From Colletotrichum lupini (Eukaryota > Ascomycota > Sordariomycetes > Glomerellales > Glomerellaceae), in contig NC_064672.1 of NCBI RefSeq assembly GCF_023278565.1, positions 7,378,001-7,442,000 on the forward strand: a DNA stretch of 64,000 nt, written 5' to 3'. The notes under the pieces are model-generated. The model was not told the origin of the DNA. It was given only the letters and a program-made list of their open reading frames with translations, and ran no database searches. Positions 22,677 to 35,212 of this stretch are shown in pieces (position 1 is the first letter of the stretch; the number at the start of each line of letters is the position of its first letter). A program made the position numbers and the translations under genes.

Positions 22677-25600
22677 TCAAACCATATCACGACCTTGAGC
22701 CGGCGGTCTCTCCTCTGTTGAATAACACTCAGCCACCATGGTGCCGTTTCTACCTCCCTGTCGTACCAAGTCGGCTTGGCTACCGTTGCGACTTACAATC
22801 TCTATTTTTGTCTCAATGGCGATGTTTGTATTCGTCTTGGTAGCCTTCCGACTCCGCATTGATTGCATGTGATGCGAGTCCCCAGCATTCATCCCACTGT
22901 AAGCGTTGCCTGATCGATATCCACTGCGCTGAGTACTCGCCAACAGTTTCGGGAATGCTTTCACGATGAGTGGCTTGAGTGCAGGTACAGAGGCGCAGGC
23001 TATGGCGACGTTGATCTCTATGCCGGACCATGTCGCAATGTGGACTCCATCTCCTATTCGCGTGGTGTTAGCCTGATGATATACTAGTTGCTTTATGCCG
23101 GATCCTCTCCAAGTTGAGTCTTACGTGATGTGTCGGTAGATACGGAAATCTCGTAAAGAGAGTAAAGCCGAATCATAGAAGTCACACAAACACTGTTGTA
23201 GAATTTGTCAGTTATAGACCAGATCAAGAAAGTCTGCCAAACAGAGACTCACAATCCTCCCACGGCGAAGACCATGATGAGCGCAATCTTCTGCTTCTTG
23301 GATATTTGCAGGGATTTGATCAGTGGTATGGGAATGCAACAAATGATAATGTCCGAGAGAATGTTCAAAGCTGCGTTGGAAAACCAGAAAGCCAAGCGGT
23401 TCATGCACTTCCCCGTGCCGTCGCCCCAGAAGGCCTGTACGGGAACACACATGAAGATTGATCCAAAGACAGTCCAGGCACCGTATACCGCGAGCACAGC
23501 CAGCATGGTCTTGCAAATCTTCTGTGTTGTCGGGATCTTGAACACGCGCAAGTATGAGAAGACGATCGACAGCTTGCAAAGCAACAGAGCTAGATTGTAG
23601 GTCGGAATCGTCGCCCAGAGACACTGCCGATGTGAAATATTAGTACCAATCCTCCGATTACATTCATCTGTAATTCCTGACTTACCTGGAAGAATCGGAC
23701 CAGGTCATCTTCTGCGATGGTAGACATCGGCATACCTAATCCAAACTTGATTTCTGTGATGTTGTGAGCAACGTTTCTTCGATGTTAGCATGTGCCTAAT
23801 CAAAATACTCACGATGCATGACAACGACGCAAAAGCCGATTGAGGCCGCCTAGTTAAAGATCTCAGCTTTCCCATCCCGTTTCCACCTGTTGGATTACGA
23901 GGCAGAAAAGGGGCCCTATTAGGTAGTTAGGTAGGGGTGGTTGGTAGGCAGTCTGGGCCCGTGTAGACGGACCCTTCTACCTACCTATACCTACTGAGGG
24001 ACCGCGGGCTCTGCCCACGATCTTCCCCTCCTATATACACACGCAATAAACCTATACTAACCTATTGACCTAGTCGTAACCTAAAAGGTCTAACCTACCT
24101 ACGTATATACTAACACTAATTAGTAATTAAATTATATATATATTTCTACCGTAGGTTAGTAAGGATATAACTATAGAAAAAATAGCCTCGACCTACCTCG
24201 TTAACTATTCCGACTTATTAACTTAGTTCTATTTATTTAATTAATAATAAATAGCCTAGTTTATATTACCTTAGCTCTCTTTTACTACTACTAGTTAATA
24301 ACTAATTAACTAGTTATAGGCTATTAAGAGCGCGCTCTATTATATACGATCTCTTTTATTAAAATTATTACTATAAAAAGATTAACTACTTTATTATTAT
24401 TATTAACCTCGCTTTTATTATTAATATTATTTCCACTAGCCTTATTACTATTATTAACTTCTTTTTAATCGAACTACTTATAAAAGAATCTATTTCGAAT
24501 ATATTTTGGCTAAGCGTTACTTTAAACTAATAATAAGTAAGAGGAGATTAATTACTAAGAAATTAATTTAACGATTATTAGCGTACTAGTGCTTAATAAT
24601 AGTAAGACCTTTGGAATTATAAGTACGTTAATAGTAAATCTCTTGCTAATAGCGAAGTATTTTAAAATATTAAAAAAAGGAAAAGATCTCGATAGTAGTA
24701 ATAATAGGGATCTATTTTATATTATTAATAAATCTACCTCTTTTTAACTTAATAAAAGCTCCGAGACTAGACTAGTAAAATAAAGTACGAGAAGTATTAA
24801 AAAGAATTACTAATTAATAGCTAATAAAATCCTCTATTTATTATTAAAAGTACGGTTATAAAAGGCCTTTTTTCTTTTTTTATAACCTTTTATTAACTTT
24901 AATAACCTTCTATCTATATACCTCGTTAAAAGAGTAGAATTTTTTAATTAGTAATAATAGCCCGCTTATTATTATTAAAACGATCGCTATAACTAACCTA
25001 CTACTCCTTTTACCCTAACTAATATTATATTATAATTATAATATAACAATTATATCTTATAATAATCTTTTATTATATAACTTACTTTATAAATATATTA
25101 TAATAACTACTAGCCCTAATAATAAATAAGAAGGGTCTAACGATTAGTTAATATTACCTCCGGCCTACTTATATTTTTAAATTATAGAACTATACTTAAT
25201 TTTAATTCGTTAGTAGGACTACGTTAACTTAACTTAATAGGGCTTATTTAATATTATACCTGCCCTTATGAATAATAAAAAGCTTAATACTTTTATCCTC
25301 TATATAATAAAATATTATTATTAAAATAGCTTAACGGGCGAGGAGCTATAAAAGAACTTTAAAACTGACTTTTAAAGCTAGGAAGTAGGGGACTTCTTAA
25401 GAATAAAAAGTGCGGTTTTTAAAAAGCTAAGAGACTTCTTTATAAATAATAATATTAATCTAACGATTAGAGATCGTAGTTAAATAGTAAAAAAGATTAC
25501 TAGCGCCCTTAATACTTAATACTTCTCTATTTAAATTTTTAAGGAGATCGTAGTTTATTATAGCCGTATTAAATACTTTAATATATTATATTACGATCTT

Positions 25601-28600
25601 TACTTCCTTTATTTACTACTCCTATAGCTAATAAATACTAACGATCTTATTTAATAAACTAAAAAAATAGTAAAGGAATCTATATAACCCTAACTTACTT
25701 AATCTTAGTAATTAAGATTCCGACTTTAGCCTTATTATTAATTAACTAACTTACTACCTTTTTAAGAAAAAAAAGAGAAAGAATTAGAAAATAAAGTTAT
25801 TATTACTTAATAGCGAAATCTACCCTATTAAATACTATACTTTAATATAAAAACTAAAGACGATATTATACTTAATACTTACTAATTAATTAACCTTACT
25901 AAGCTCTATAATAATAAGAATAAGTATAATAGCGAGAAGTACGATATTTTTAGTAAGAAGCTTTGGATTTTTAAAGTACTATACTAATAAGCGGGAATTA
26001 GTAAATAATACTATTCTAGTACTTTCTTAAATATACTTAAGGGAAGGGTATTAACTTTTTATTTTAACTAACTTAGTAATACTTCTAACCCGCTTAGTTT
26101 TAATATAATATACTAAAGGACTTAGGAATACTTCGAGCCGCTTATAAGCCGTTAGAACTACCTCGCTAAGCTTTATAACTTTTATTAATATTCTATAGTT
26201 TATAAGAACTTAAGTAAGTCGAACTAATAGATTTTATAAGTACTAATTAACTATATTATAATTTTTTATAAAGCGCTAGCTACTTAGGGATCTATTTTTA
26301 ATATAAATAACTAACTCCTTTATTACGTAAGTAGTATATTAAAATATAAACTTACTATACTTAACCCAGTACTTATATTTACTAATATCTATTACTAGCT
26401 TAGTACTTTAATTAATATTATAAAGAGAGAGCGTAACCGTAATAAGTAATAATAATATTTCTAAAATAGTACTTATAATAAAGAGGTCCCCGCTACTTAC
26501 TAAACCGATTATACTTATAGTAGCTTTAATAAAAAGACCCGATTTAATAAGTAAAATCAACGCAGCCGCGGCATTATTAATAAAAAATATTTCGTTTATT
26601 ATAAAACTAGCTATTAGTTAACTAAGTATTTAAAAAAAGAGCGACGTTAGGTATATAAGAAGTATAAAAATAATAAAGAAAGAAATAAGAGATCTATACT
26701 AAGCTTATATTTATAGTTCCTCGCTTTTTATAAAAGAACTGCCCCTATTAATAATAACGACGATAATAATAATACTATAATCTAATACTTTAATAACCTT
26801 AACTTTAATTATAAAGATAATTACGAGGACGAAGTTTAGATCTTAATAATATACTTTATAACTACCGCTAGTAATAGAACCTTTATAAATATCCTTACTA
26901 CCTAGGTAATAGAGCATAGCCTTACTAATACTACCTCTATTAACGAGTTAACTAAGCTTATAAAACTAGTAACCTCCTTCTTATTAAATAAGAAGTACTC
27001 GTTAAGGGATTTTTAAAGTATTATACTTAATATTAGCGCTATAGAATTCTTAACTACGGGCTACCCTTAACTCCTCGTATTATAATAATAACGACCTAAA
27101 ATTACTCTTAATACCTCTAGAGCTAGCGAGGTAGGTATTCGATTTAATAATAATAAACCTATAAGGTTATTAAAATCTACGGTTATTAGTACCCTATTTA
27201 GTAATATTACTTTTTACGTCTTACTAACTAATACTCCTTTTTTATACTACTTAAGGGATATAGATAAGCTAGGAGTATACTTTAATAATATTAATAACTT
27301 ACTAATTAAAAGAGATATTATAGCACTTATTATTTATAAATAGGGATACCCTTAGCTTTTGCTCCTCGATAATAAAAAAGCTATTACTAATTACTTAATA
27401 AAGGGCGAATTATGCTACTTATATTAGCGCTTCGGCTACCCTTTAGTTCTTTATTTCTTAAAGCTACTTTAGTAGTTTAGTAATAATATAGAGATCGCAG
27501 CCCTTAAAAAGCTTACGAAGATTTATTAATAATACTAACTTAACGCTACTACTCCTAGCCGATTTAAATTTACCCTACGAGATAATTACGATTTTAACTA
27601 TAAAGTCGTAATTAACGTAATATACTTAATAGATTATAAGGGTACTAACCGACTAGTATTTTACGTTATTAATACTACTACTTCTTTTTAAGTAGTAAGG
27701 TTCTTTACGGATATAACTACGAAGTATATATAAGAAGCTCTTTAGTTATATTAAATCGACGTTTACCTCGGTCCGCTAAACTAAATTATTATAAATATTA
27801 ATAAAAACTTTAGCGCTATAGAGTTTAAATCTTTTACTAAATCTATGTTTATTAAAGTTAAAGAAGTACCTATCGAAGCTTATAATAGTATCGGTAAAGC
27901 TAAGAGATATTATATAGTACTTAAAAAAGTATATAATATTATTTAAAATAAGTACTTATTAATAAGTATAGAGGCTATACTTTAAGCCGTAATTAAAGTA
28001 ATTAACGATATAGTTAGCTTAAATAGCCTCGTTCTTATACTCCTCGTTTTTAAAACTTTTTTACGCACTTTTAATAAATCTCTACCGTTACTAAATATTA
28101 CTTAATATATAGAGGTAGTTAAAAAAGTAATAAGAGAAGTTCGCAAACTTTATATTAATAAATAAATAAGCGAGGTACTAGTTATTTAAAACGGACTAAA
28201 TATCTCTTATATTATTAATTTACTATTATAATTAAATATTAAAGTCTAGTGAGAAAGTAAGGAATAGAAAGGCCTATTTAAGCTCGTTTTAATAAATAGT
28301 ACTACTTATATAATAAAATTACCTCACGGCTTAATAAGTTTTAGGGCTATTATAATTAAACCTTAGTACTTAAAAAAGGTTAACCCCGAGCTATTAGCTA
28401 CGATAATAAAGTACGTTAACCGCTTACTAATCCCTATAGTTAACTAGTTAACTAATAATAGCGCTATTATAAATAAAGTCCTTAACGAGATCGTTATTAT
28501 AATTAATAACGACTTTTTATTATAGAGTAAAAGGATTAAAAGAATATTAATATAGCGCGGCCGTAGTAATATTTTTATAATTACGACTTATTTTATATTT

Positions 28601-30986
28601 AAAAAGGAGGTAAATCTTAAGCTAGTTATTAAGCTCTATAATAAGGGTATTATTATTACCTTAGGAGCACTTTTTATAAAATCTATTAGTAAGGAGCTTT
28701 TAGGATTAGTAAAGAGAGGGGTAATTAAATTTATTTAATTTAGCCCTAAATATAAGGATATAAGGATATTTAAGTCTCGATTCGTTAACGAGATTAAGAA
28801 CTTAGGACTTAACCTTATTAAAAAGTCTTATTTAGTTATATAAAGGTATAATAACGAGGGAAAAAAAGAGATCTTTACGTAGTTATTAATAATTTAAAGA
28901 ACTAATTAATATTTAATCCTCGCCCTAGCCCTAACCCTAATTTAAAAAAGCTATATTATCTAACTACGAGATATTACTTAAGTATATATATAATCGAGCT
29001 AACTTTTTTATTATAAGGTTTTTATTTAATTACTAGCTCGGATCCGTTATTTATACCTTAAGGGTACTATTCTATACGTCGTATAGTTACTATATAATTT
29101 TATAAAATCTAGTACTTATTAATAAGTAATATATAATAAGTATTATTTAAAAATGCTCTAAATAATAATATTTACGTTCGATTTATACTTACTAGTCTTA
29201 ATAAGAAAAAGCGGATTATTTAGTATTATTAATATATAGACCGATAATATTATTAAATTATTAAATAAGACTTTTAGTTAAAAAGAAAAAACCGAGCTTA
29301 AGCGCACTAAGTTACTAGCTAAACTAAAGTAGTAACTATCGGCTAACGAGCCGCTTATTTTTAATAGCGGGATTATTTTATTAAAAGATATTAATATAGT
29401 ACTTAGATAGAAGAACTAAGGGAAGAAGCTTAAGTAAGTTAATCCTTTAGTATTAAATACTAAATAATAATTCGTTAAGTAGCGAGCTCGAGGTACTTAT
29501 ATTATATTAATTTATTAACTAGAGGTAGTTTTTAATACGTCGTTTACTACTTAATACTAAGTAAATCCGTCGTTTATTAATTATATTATACTAAACCGTT
29601 ATATTAAATAGTAAATAGATTACTTAAACTAAGGGCTTATATTCGTACTATTAGATTTAACTATAACTAAACTCTTTGTTTTTATAAATAGGTTATTTAT
29701 AAATAACGCTAATTATACCTTATAGCTAGGTTATATTATTATCTTTATAAATAAAAAATAAACTAACGAGAGCTTTATAATTAATAATAATATTATTTAC
29801 TATAGCTTTATAAAGAATAAAAGGATTACTTAGAGCGTATTAATATTAGAAGTTTATAAAATAGTTATAAATATTAACGTTACTTATACTATCTTAACTA
29901 CCTTAGACCTTATTACTAAATAACTTAACGTTCTAAAGATCCTTATTATAGTTTATATAGATTTATATTTATTATATAAATACCTTATTAAGCTAAGTAT
30001 TATAAAAGAAAAGCGCTTTATAATAAATATTATAATATTTAAGTAATTATATAAACGCCGCGAGCTTTATAAGATCTGTTAAATTAGTAATAATAATAAT
30101 CTAGCTAATGGGTTTATAAAGAGTATACTAAATAAGTCTTTTAAACGATTCGTTAGTAAAGGAATTATTATAGTTAAGATAGAAGGATAGGTAATACGTA
30201 ATTAAAATAATAATATATTATAAATAATAAGTTATTTAATAAACGTATACGCCTCTTAGGCTTTAGCTTAAAGAGAAATATACATATTCAGGGCGTAGTT
30301 AGATTAATAAAAAGCTCTTTTTTAACTACGTTAAATTTAATAATTTCTAAGGAGTTTAAGTATATAAATTATATATATTAAAGGATTAGGAAGTAATTAA
30401 AAAGAGGGGATATTAAAATTTTTATATAAATAATTATAATAGAAGCTATACTAAAATTTTAATATACGGCTTTAAGTACTTTTAAATAGGGGATTAACTA
30501 TAGATTTTATTATTAGTTCTTATTAGCGGAGGACCTAGCCCCTATTCTAGCCTTTTTTATTATAAAAATAAAAGACTACTAATGTTAGATTATAAGGTAG
30601 AAAAGGGGCCTTATTAAGTAGTTAGGTAGGGGTGGTAGGTAGGTAGTCTGGGCCCGTGCAGACGGACCCTTCCACCTACCTATACCCACTGAGGGACCGC
30701 GGGCTCTGCCCACGATCTTCCCCTCCTACACACACACGCAATAGACCTATACTGACCTATTGACCTAGTCGCGACCCAAAAGGTCTGACCTGCCTACGTG
30801 TATACCAACACCACCTGAGAGTTGGTAAACTGAGCTTACCAATGCGGCAGGCATCAACCAGTCATCGATTCCAACATTTTGCACCACCACAATGCGCGTG
30901 TATAATCGCAGCCCAACGAGGACAAAAGAAAGAGTTGTGAATATTATGCTTGTGACGAAGACGGAGACATTGGGTCCCGCAACCAT
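22677..30986 (-). CDS. Rhodopsin-domain seven-helix membrane protein split by a Copia element in intron 1
   Basis: Six exons, 30,840-30,986, 23,813-23,849, 23,686-23,753, 23,253-23,623, 23,125-23,192 and 22,677-23,053, give 355 aa. Exon 1 codes MVAGPNVSVFVTSIIF, TM1 and GIDDWLM, a hallmark of the fungal rhodopsin-like family. Later exons carry LLLCKLSIVFSYLRVF, CVPVQAFW, LNILSDIIICCIPIPLI and TWSGIEINVAIACASVPAL, all family landmarks. A hydrophilic tail of about 85 residues follows. Intron 1 (23,850-30,839) is 6,990 nt because a 6,923-bp retrotransposon and a 5-bp duplication lie in it; the ancestral intron would be 62 nt (GTAAGC...CTAG). No exon carries a stop or frameshift. Related proteins are plasma-membrane sensors or GPCR-like proteins, but the ligand is unknown. 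Whether the giant intron is still spliced is open. Confidence 0.85.
23883..23887. repeat. Target-site duplication, left copy (CCACC)
   Basis: CCACC immediately before the left LTR, matching CCACC at 30,811-30,815 immediately after the right LTR. Confidence 0.9.
23888..24115 (+). repeat. 5' LTR of Copia element 1
   Basis: 228 bp, starts TGTTGGATTACGAGG and ends ACTAACA. It aligns without gaps to the right LTR. The differences I can see are C/T or G/A, except one T/A near position 55. It is far less AT-rich than the interior. Confidence 0.92.
24116..24133 (+). other. Probable primer-binding site of Copia element 1
   Basis: The 18 bases directly after the 5' LTR (CTAATTAGTAATTAAATT) are identical to the 18 bases directly inside the 5' LTR of element 2 on the other strand. 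The position is that of a tRNA primer site. RIP changes make the tRNA match unreadable by eye. Confidence 0.6.
26560..30060 (+). pseudogene. Decayed gag-pol reading frame of Copia element 1
   Basis: Reading through stops, the plus strand yields Copia landmarks. FVYYKTSY..LTKYLKKERR near 26,590 corresponds to a CCHC knuckle with Cys turned to Tyr. RFKFTLRDNYDFNY and VKEVPIEAYNSIGKAKRYY (27,560-27,920) are integrase. KSRFVNEIK, SYLVIQ and TYNKYYLKMLQ-like segments (28,760-29,160) are reverse transcriptase. TSQLGYIIVFTNKK and YKYLIKLS..KEKRFIINII (29,700-30,030) are RNase H. Many in-frame stops make it non-functional. Domain edges are approximate. Confidence 0.8.
30583..30810 (+). repeat. 3' LTR of Copia element 1
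   Basis: 228 bp, starts TGTTAGATTATAAGG and ends TACCAACA. Its outer half keeps more C and G than the left copy (for example CAGACGGACCCTTCCACC), so RIP hit the two LTRs unevenly. Confidence 0.92.
30811..30815. repeat. Target-site duplication, right copy (CCACC)
   Basis: Matches 23,883-23,887. It is followed directly by the original intron sequence that leads to the exon 1 donor. Confidence 0.9.
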
Positions 30987-32042
30987 TTTGAGAACTTACG
31001 CGCACGGCGCCAAGAGGAGTAATGAACTAATACCGGAAAGATTGTAGAAAGCTAGAAACATGAAGAAAAGGAAACTTTGAATGTGAAGCATGCAGAATCT
31101 GCGGATTTTCGGAGGCACGCGCGGCGAAGAGCATTCAGGAAGGATATCATATTGAATAGGTACCGTCAATTTCACGCGAATACTTGCGCAATTACAGCGC
31201 GGTCATATTACCATTACTTGAATCTGTTCCAGGCTGAGATGTCTGCATGAACGGGGGCATTCCAACACTCGAGGGGGGTCTCATTCCTGAAGAAAGTCGT
31301 TCGGGATGTGGGCCCGGATCGTCCCCCGGCTGAAGCTAGGATGAGCCTGCCCCATGCAGCATCAAGGGCAAGTCGCGCCGGGGTCCTCAAGGGATAGCAT
31401 TCCTTCTTACGGCTATACAACGATGGTACAGCCACGGAGTACTCCTAAATCCCCGCCGCGTATCCTACCTTGGCATCCAGGAACTTGGCCAACCGTTTCC
31501 CAGTAAACAGGTTCGGCACCAGCAAAGACTTTGATGGTGCGACAGCTTGTGAAAGAAGGAGGGAAATCCAGTTTCTATATCCGGAAATCTGGGACTTCTG
31601 GAAGGCATTGGGGACATGAGGTATCAGAACTTGACTATTCAGGGGCTATAATGCTACTGTATAAGCTCTACTAGCCTCTGCCGGACGTAAATCTTGATAA
31701 CGCCGACTTAACGATCTCACATTGGGAGTTGGGTGCCAGTAGTCTCCATTCGACTTTGACGGCTTCGTTCCTCCATATGAGCAATTTTCGGTCCAGACTT
31801 GCCCCCCGACTCTTGCCGGTCATGCCACGCGGACCCTTTCGATCTTGATGTGGTAGTTCCGCTACCATTATGAACTGCGCCGTTTACACGCGAGTATTAT
31901 TGAGAGTTATTCTGACCTTCAACCCGGGCTCGCATCTTCGGGCCTATCGTCGCCCGAGGGCGCCGAAAGTGGCCATACTTTTCTGGAGGCACCCTGCAAC
32001 GGTAACTTGAGTCCACCTCCGAGCCTTCAGAATCAGTACATA
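30987..32042. other. Upstream region of the rhodopsin-domain gene
   Basis: About 1.06 kb of normal base composition between the exon 1 ATG and element 2. It should contain the promoter of the rhodopsin-domain gene. A 58-codon minus-strand frame at 31,445-31,618 looks mildly protein-like but has no start and no recognisable family. Before element 2 inserted, this segment was contiguous with 39,585 onward. Confidence 0.5.
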
Positions 32043-32047
32043 CATGT
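32043..32047. repeat. Target-site duplication, left copy (CATGT)
   Basis: CATGT directly before the TGTTGGTATCCC start of the left LTR; matched at 39,580-39,584. Confidence 0.88.
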
Positions 32048-32249
32048 TGTTGGTATCCCTATGACAGGGTAGTTGGTTCGAACCGTAGGTGACGAAGAGA
32101 TCAATTAGACTATATAAATATCTGCGTAGGTATAAAAAGGAGGTTCTAACCGTAGGTTAGGCTAGCTACGATAATTATAAATAAGGCCCCTAATTAGCCC
32201 CTGCGTAGTTAGCTATATGCCGCAATTAAATTAAACTTCTAATCTAATA
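32048..32249 (-). repeat. 3' LTR of Copia element 2 (left copy)
   Basis: 202 bp, starts TGTTGGTATCCC. Its right end is RIP-mutated (CTAATA where the other copy has CCGACA). It aligns to 39,378-39,579 without gaps. Confidence 0.9.
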
Positions 32250-32479
32250 CTAACTTTCTCTTTTTTTTATCGATTTAACCGCTATAGTTAGAGGTATAAT
32301 TCGACCTCGGGCCCGTCTACTAAGTCGTCTCCTTTTCCCCTTTTTCTCTTCTCTTTTTATATAACTTATCCCTCTATTCGTACGGTAACTTTTCTACTAC
32401 TTACGAATTACTTTAATCCCTTATTTAGTACTACTTTTATAAAAGTATTTGCGAGGTTATTTTTATTATTAATCTAACG

Positions 32480-34950
32480 GATCTTAAGTATCTTGCGCTT
32501 TTTATATAATTACCTAAGGGCTATAATATTAATTATAAGCCTCTTTTCCTTTATCGTTCCTAATTTAACGAGGTATTTATATAGCGAGTAAGAATTAGTA
32601 TAAATAACCGTTAGAATGGGTAGAAGGCTAATTCGATCGGTAATCTTCCTTAGCGTCGTTAAAATCGTATAGGAAAAGTTAATACTATTAACTATATTAT
32701 AAACCTCTAACACTAATATACTTCTCGTTACCCGCTTATTTTTAATTAACGAATAGTAGATTATATTACCATATATAGTGAATTCGCTCTTACTTATACT
32801 CTCGTTAGCTAGGATAATAATATACCTTAATTATAAAATAAGGTCGTTATTATTCATAAATAACTTATTAATAAAGACGTAGAGCTTACTAATTATAAAG
32901 TCGATTAAGTAGTAAATAAGACCTCGATCGAGATTTATCTACTACTACTTAAGCCGCTTATTAAGTACTTTAATATCTCGTTCGGTTAGATCTATAGCTT
33001 ACGCTACCCTAGTATAATTAAAAGTTATTTTAGGCTAATAAATACTCGTAATATATACCCCTTACGTAAGCTTAGTTTTATATTACTTCTTAATATTAGT
33101 TATGTTTAGGTTAACGAGGTTAATTTTCTCGCCCTACCCCTTTTACTAAAAAACGACGGTTTCCTTTTTAATTATAAAAATCCCGCTATTAAATACTAAG
33201 GGGGTATTTATTATAAGGACCTCTTTTAGCTTCGCTACGAAGCCCGCTTTCTAAAGCTCCTTATCCTCCTTTTTTATAAAATTAATATTAAATAGGCCTA
33301 ATGTATTATTAATTTATATTCTAACGATCCTAAATTAGTTACCTTCGTACTCCGCGATTAGTAAGTACGGGTCGTACGTAGAGGTAATTATTAATAATTA
33401 ATTAATATAAAAATCGTAATAAGTAGCCTACTAATAGGTGCCCGATTCTACGAGCCTATATAGTAGCTTAAGCACTTTAATAATCGTACTTTCTAGGTAC
33501 TTACTAGCTATTTCCTTCGGTAAATAGGCTAGGATTTTCTTTATAAGCCCTATGGCCGATTAAGTATATACCTAAGTAATATCACGGCTCTAAATCTCGT
33601 ATCCCTTCTTCCGTAGCAATACTATTAATATTATTATTAATCGTTAGCTATAGCGCTATATAATAAGCGATTATATAAGTAGCGTCGCCTTTTTAACGTC
33701 GCCGTACCCCTAAATTACGTATCTAGACTTCTCATACGGTTAGGGTATTCCTTTTCCTTTAATTTCACGAACTATTCGTAATTTAAATATATAGAGGTTT
33801 ATATACTTTTTTAAATCGTAGAGGATAAATTAATAGACCCCTCGATCGCGTAAAGTATTTACTTTAATAAGATCTAATCCCTTATATAGCTTTTTAATAA
33901 TTATAATTATACCTTCTTTACGTAGTTTAACTACTAGCTCGAAATCGGCTTTTTTTTTTACTATATAAAAGGTATTAATTACCTCGTTGCTAGTAATAAA
34001 TTACTACGTTAGTACTTACCGTCGTAGTCTCCCGCAACGTCTTACTAGTAGTATTAGTACCCTTTTAATAATTTTCTTTTCCTCGTCGTTTATTAGTACT
34101 ACTACGACGATTTTATTAAGGATAATTTCTTATGCCTCTATTGCGGGTTATATAGCTTCCCCTAGCTCTTCTTCTTCTTATAGGCTAGAAATTACCTCGA
34201 TAGGATCTATATAATATAGTTTAACTACCGTAATTAATACCTCGAGTAGCTAGTTATAATCTCTCGTAACTACGTAAAAACGCTCGTTAACGAAAATTAA
34301 TTTATATAGCCTAGCCTATTATTAAGTAATTTCGCGCTATACTTATATATCCGAATTTAAGGATATATCTAAATTAAACCCTATATCGGGCCTATTATAT
34401 ATAGTAATTACCTTATTAACTTACCTTCTTACGCTTACCTCGTATAATACCCATATTACTTTTTTAATTACTTAAGCTCGCTAGCTTATATTTAGCGATA
34501 GTAATAAAGCTAAGGTCGTTCTTAAATATACTCTAAATACTAAAAGCGTCGGTATAAGCCCGTTAGGCCTTATAGTATTGTTATAGTATTTAAGTACTAT
34601 CTAGAGGCATTCGTCGTTATTAAAATCGGGATTTTCTTTTTTAATAATTTTAAACGCTCTTTTTAACTACTAGTGCGCCCTTTTTACTTTTTTAATACTA
34701 TAGTGCGCTTTAACGAGTACGACTTTTAACTATATACTATAGGCCGTCGTATTTTCTTTAAATTTTACTAACTTAAAACTAGTATTAGCGTCGGTTTTAA
34801 TACTATCTAGCGGTCCTTAGTATATATTAATCTAGCTTTTTTATAGAGCTACCTATATTATTTTTGCTTATAGATCCCGTAGGAATTGCCCTACTTAGAA
34901 TAATATAGCCTCGTTAATTATATATAGGACCGGTCGACTATTTAAGTAGA
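32480..34950 (-). pseudogene. Decayed pol reading frame of Copia element 2
   Basis: Minus-strand reading through many stops shows the integrase C-terminal part, the reverse transcriptase and the RNase H. The last survives as a 67-codon open stretch at 32,510-32,713 carrying VIYTNSYSLYKYLVKLG. No intact enzyme can be made. Edges are approximate, and any gag part to the right is too degraded for me to read. Confidence 0.75.
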
Positions 34951-35212
34951 AGATATTAATAACGATCTCTTAATTAAAATTAAGCTTATTACGCAATTTA
35001 AATTTAAATCTACATAGGCTCTGCGCATTTATTTAGCATTAATAATATACTTTTATTAACTACTCTAGCGCCCCTATTTCGATATTATTATTACCTAAAT
35101 ACTTTAAGAGGTTATATAGCCTCGCAACCGACGGGTAGCTAAATCTCTAGTATAGTCGTCTAAGCTTACTTTTTATTAGGTAATTCTAGCATGTATAGCT
35201 TTAACGAGGTAA

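Larger units (their letters stand above)
23888..30810 (+). mobile_element. RIP-degraded Ty1/Copia LTR retrotransposon (element 1)
   Basis: 6,923 bp bounded by two 228-bp LTRs (TG...CA) and a 5-bp duplication. The interior is extremely AT-rich and contains stops in every frame. Conceptual plus-strand reading through the stops gives a decayed zinc knuckle near 26,590 (Tyr where Cys is expected), integrase near 27,550-28,150, reverse transcriptase near 28,620-29,300 and RNase H near 29,690-30,060, in the Copia order INT-RT-RH. C-to-T and G-to-A changes (TAA/TAG where Gln or Trp is expected) are the mark of RIP. It lies antisense inside intron 1 of the rhodopsin-domain gene. It cannot encode its own proteins. 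Confidence 0.93.

Noticed and set aside
31445..31618. Open minus-strand stretch reading HVPNAFQKSQISGYRNW and onward
   Set aside because: It looks mildly coding and ends near a possible donor, but has no start, no upstream exon and no family I recognise.
32510..32713. 67-codon minus-strand frame that could be called a small gene
   Set aside because: It is the surviving RNase H piece of Copia element 2, not an independent gene.
33987..34214. 75-codon plus-strand frame inside element 2
   Set aside because: It is antisense to the element's pol frame and of extreme composition caused by RIP.
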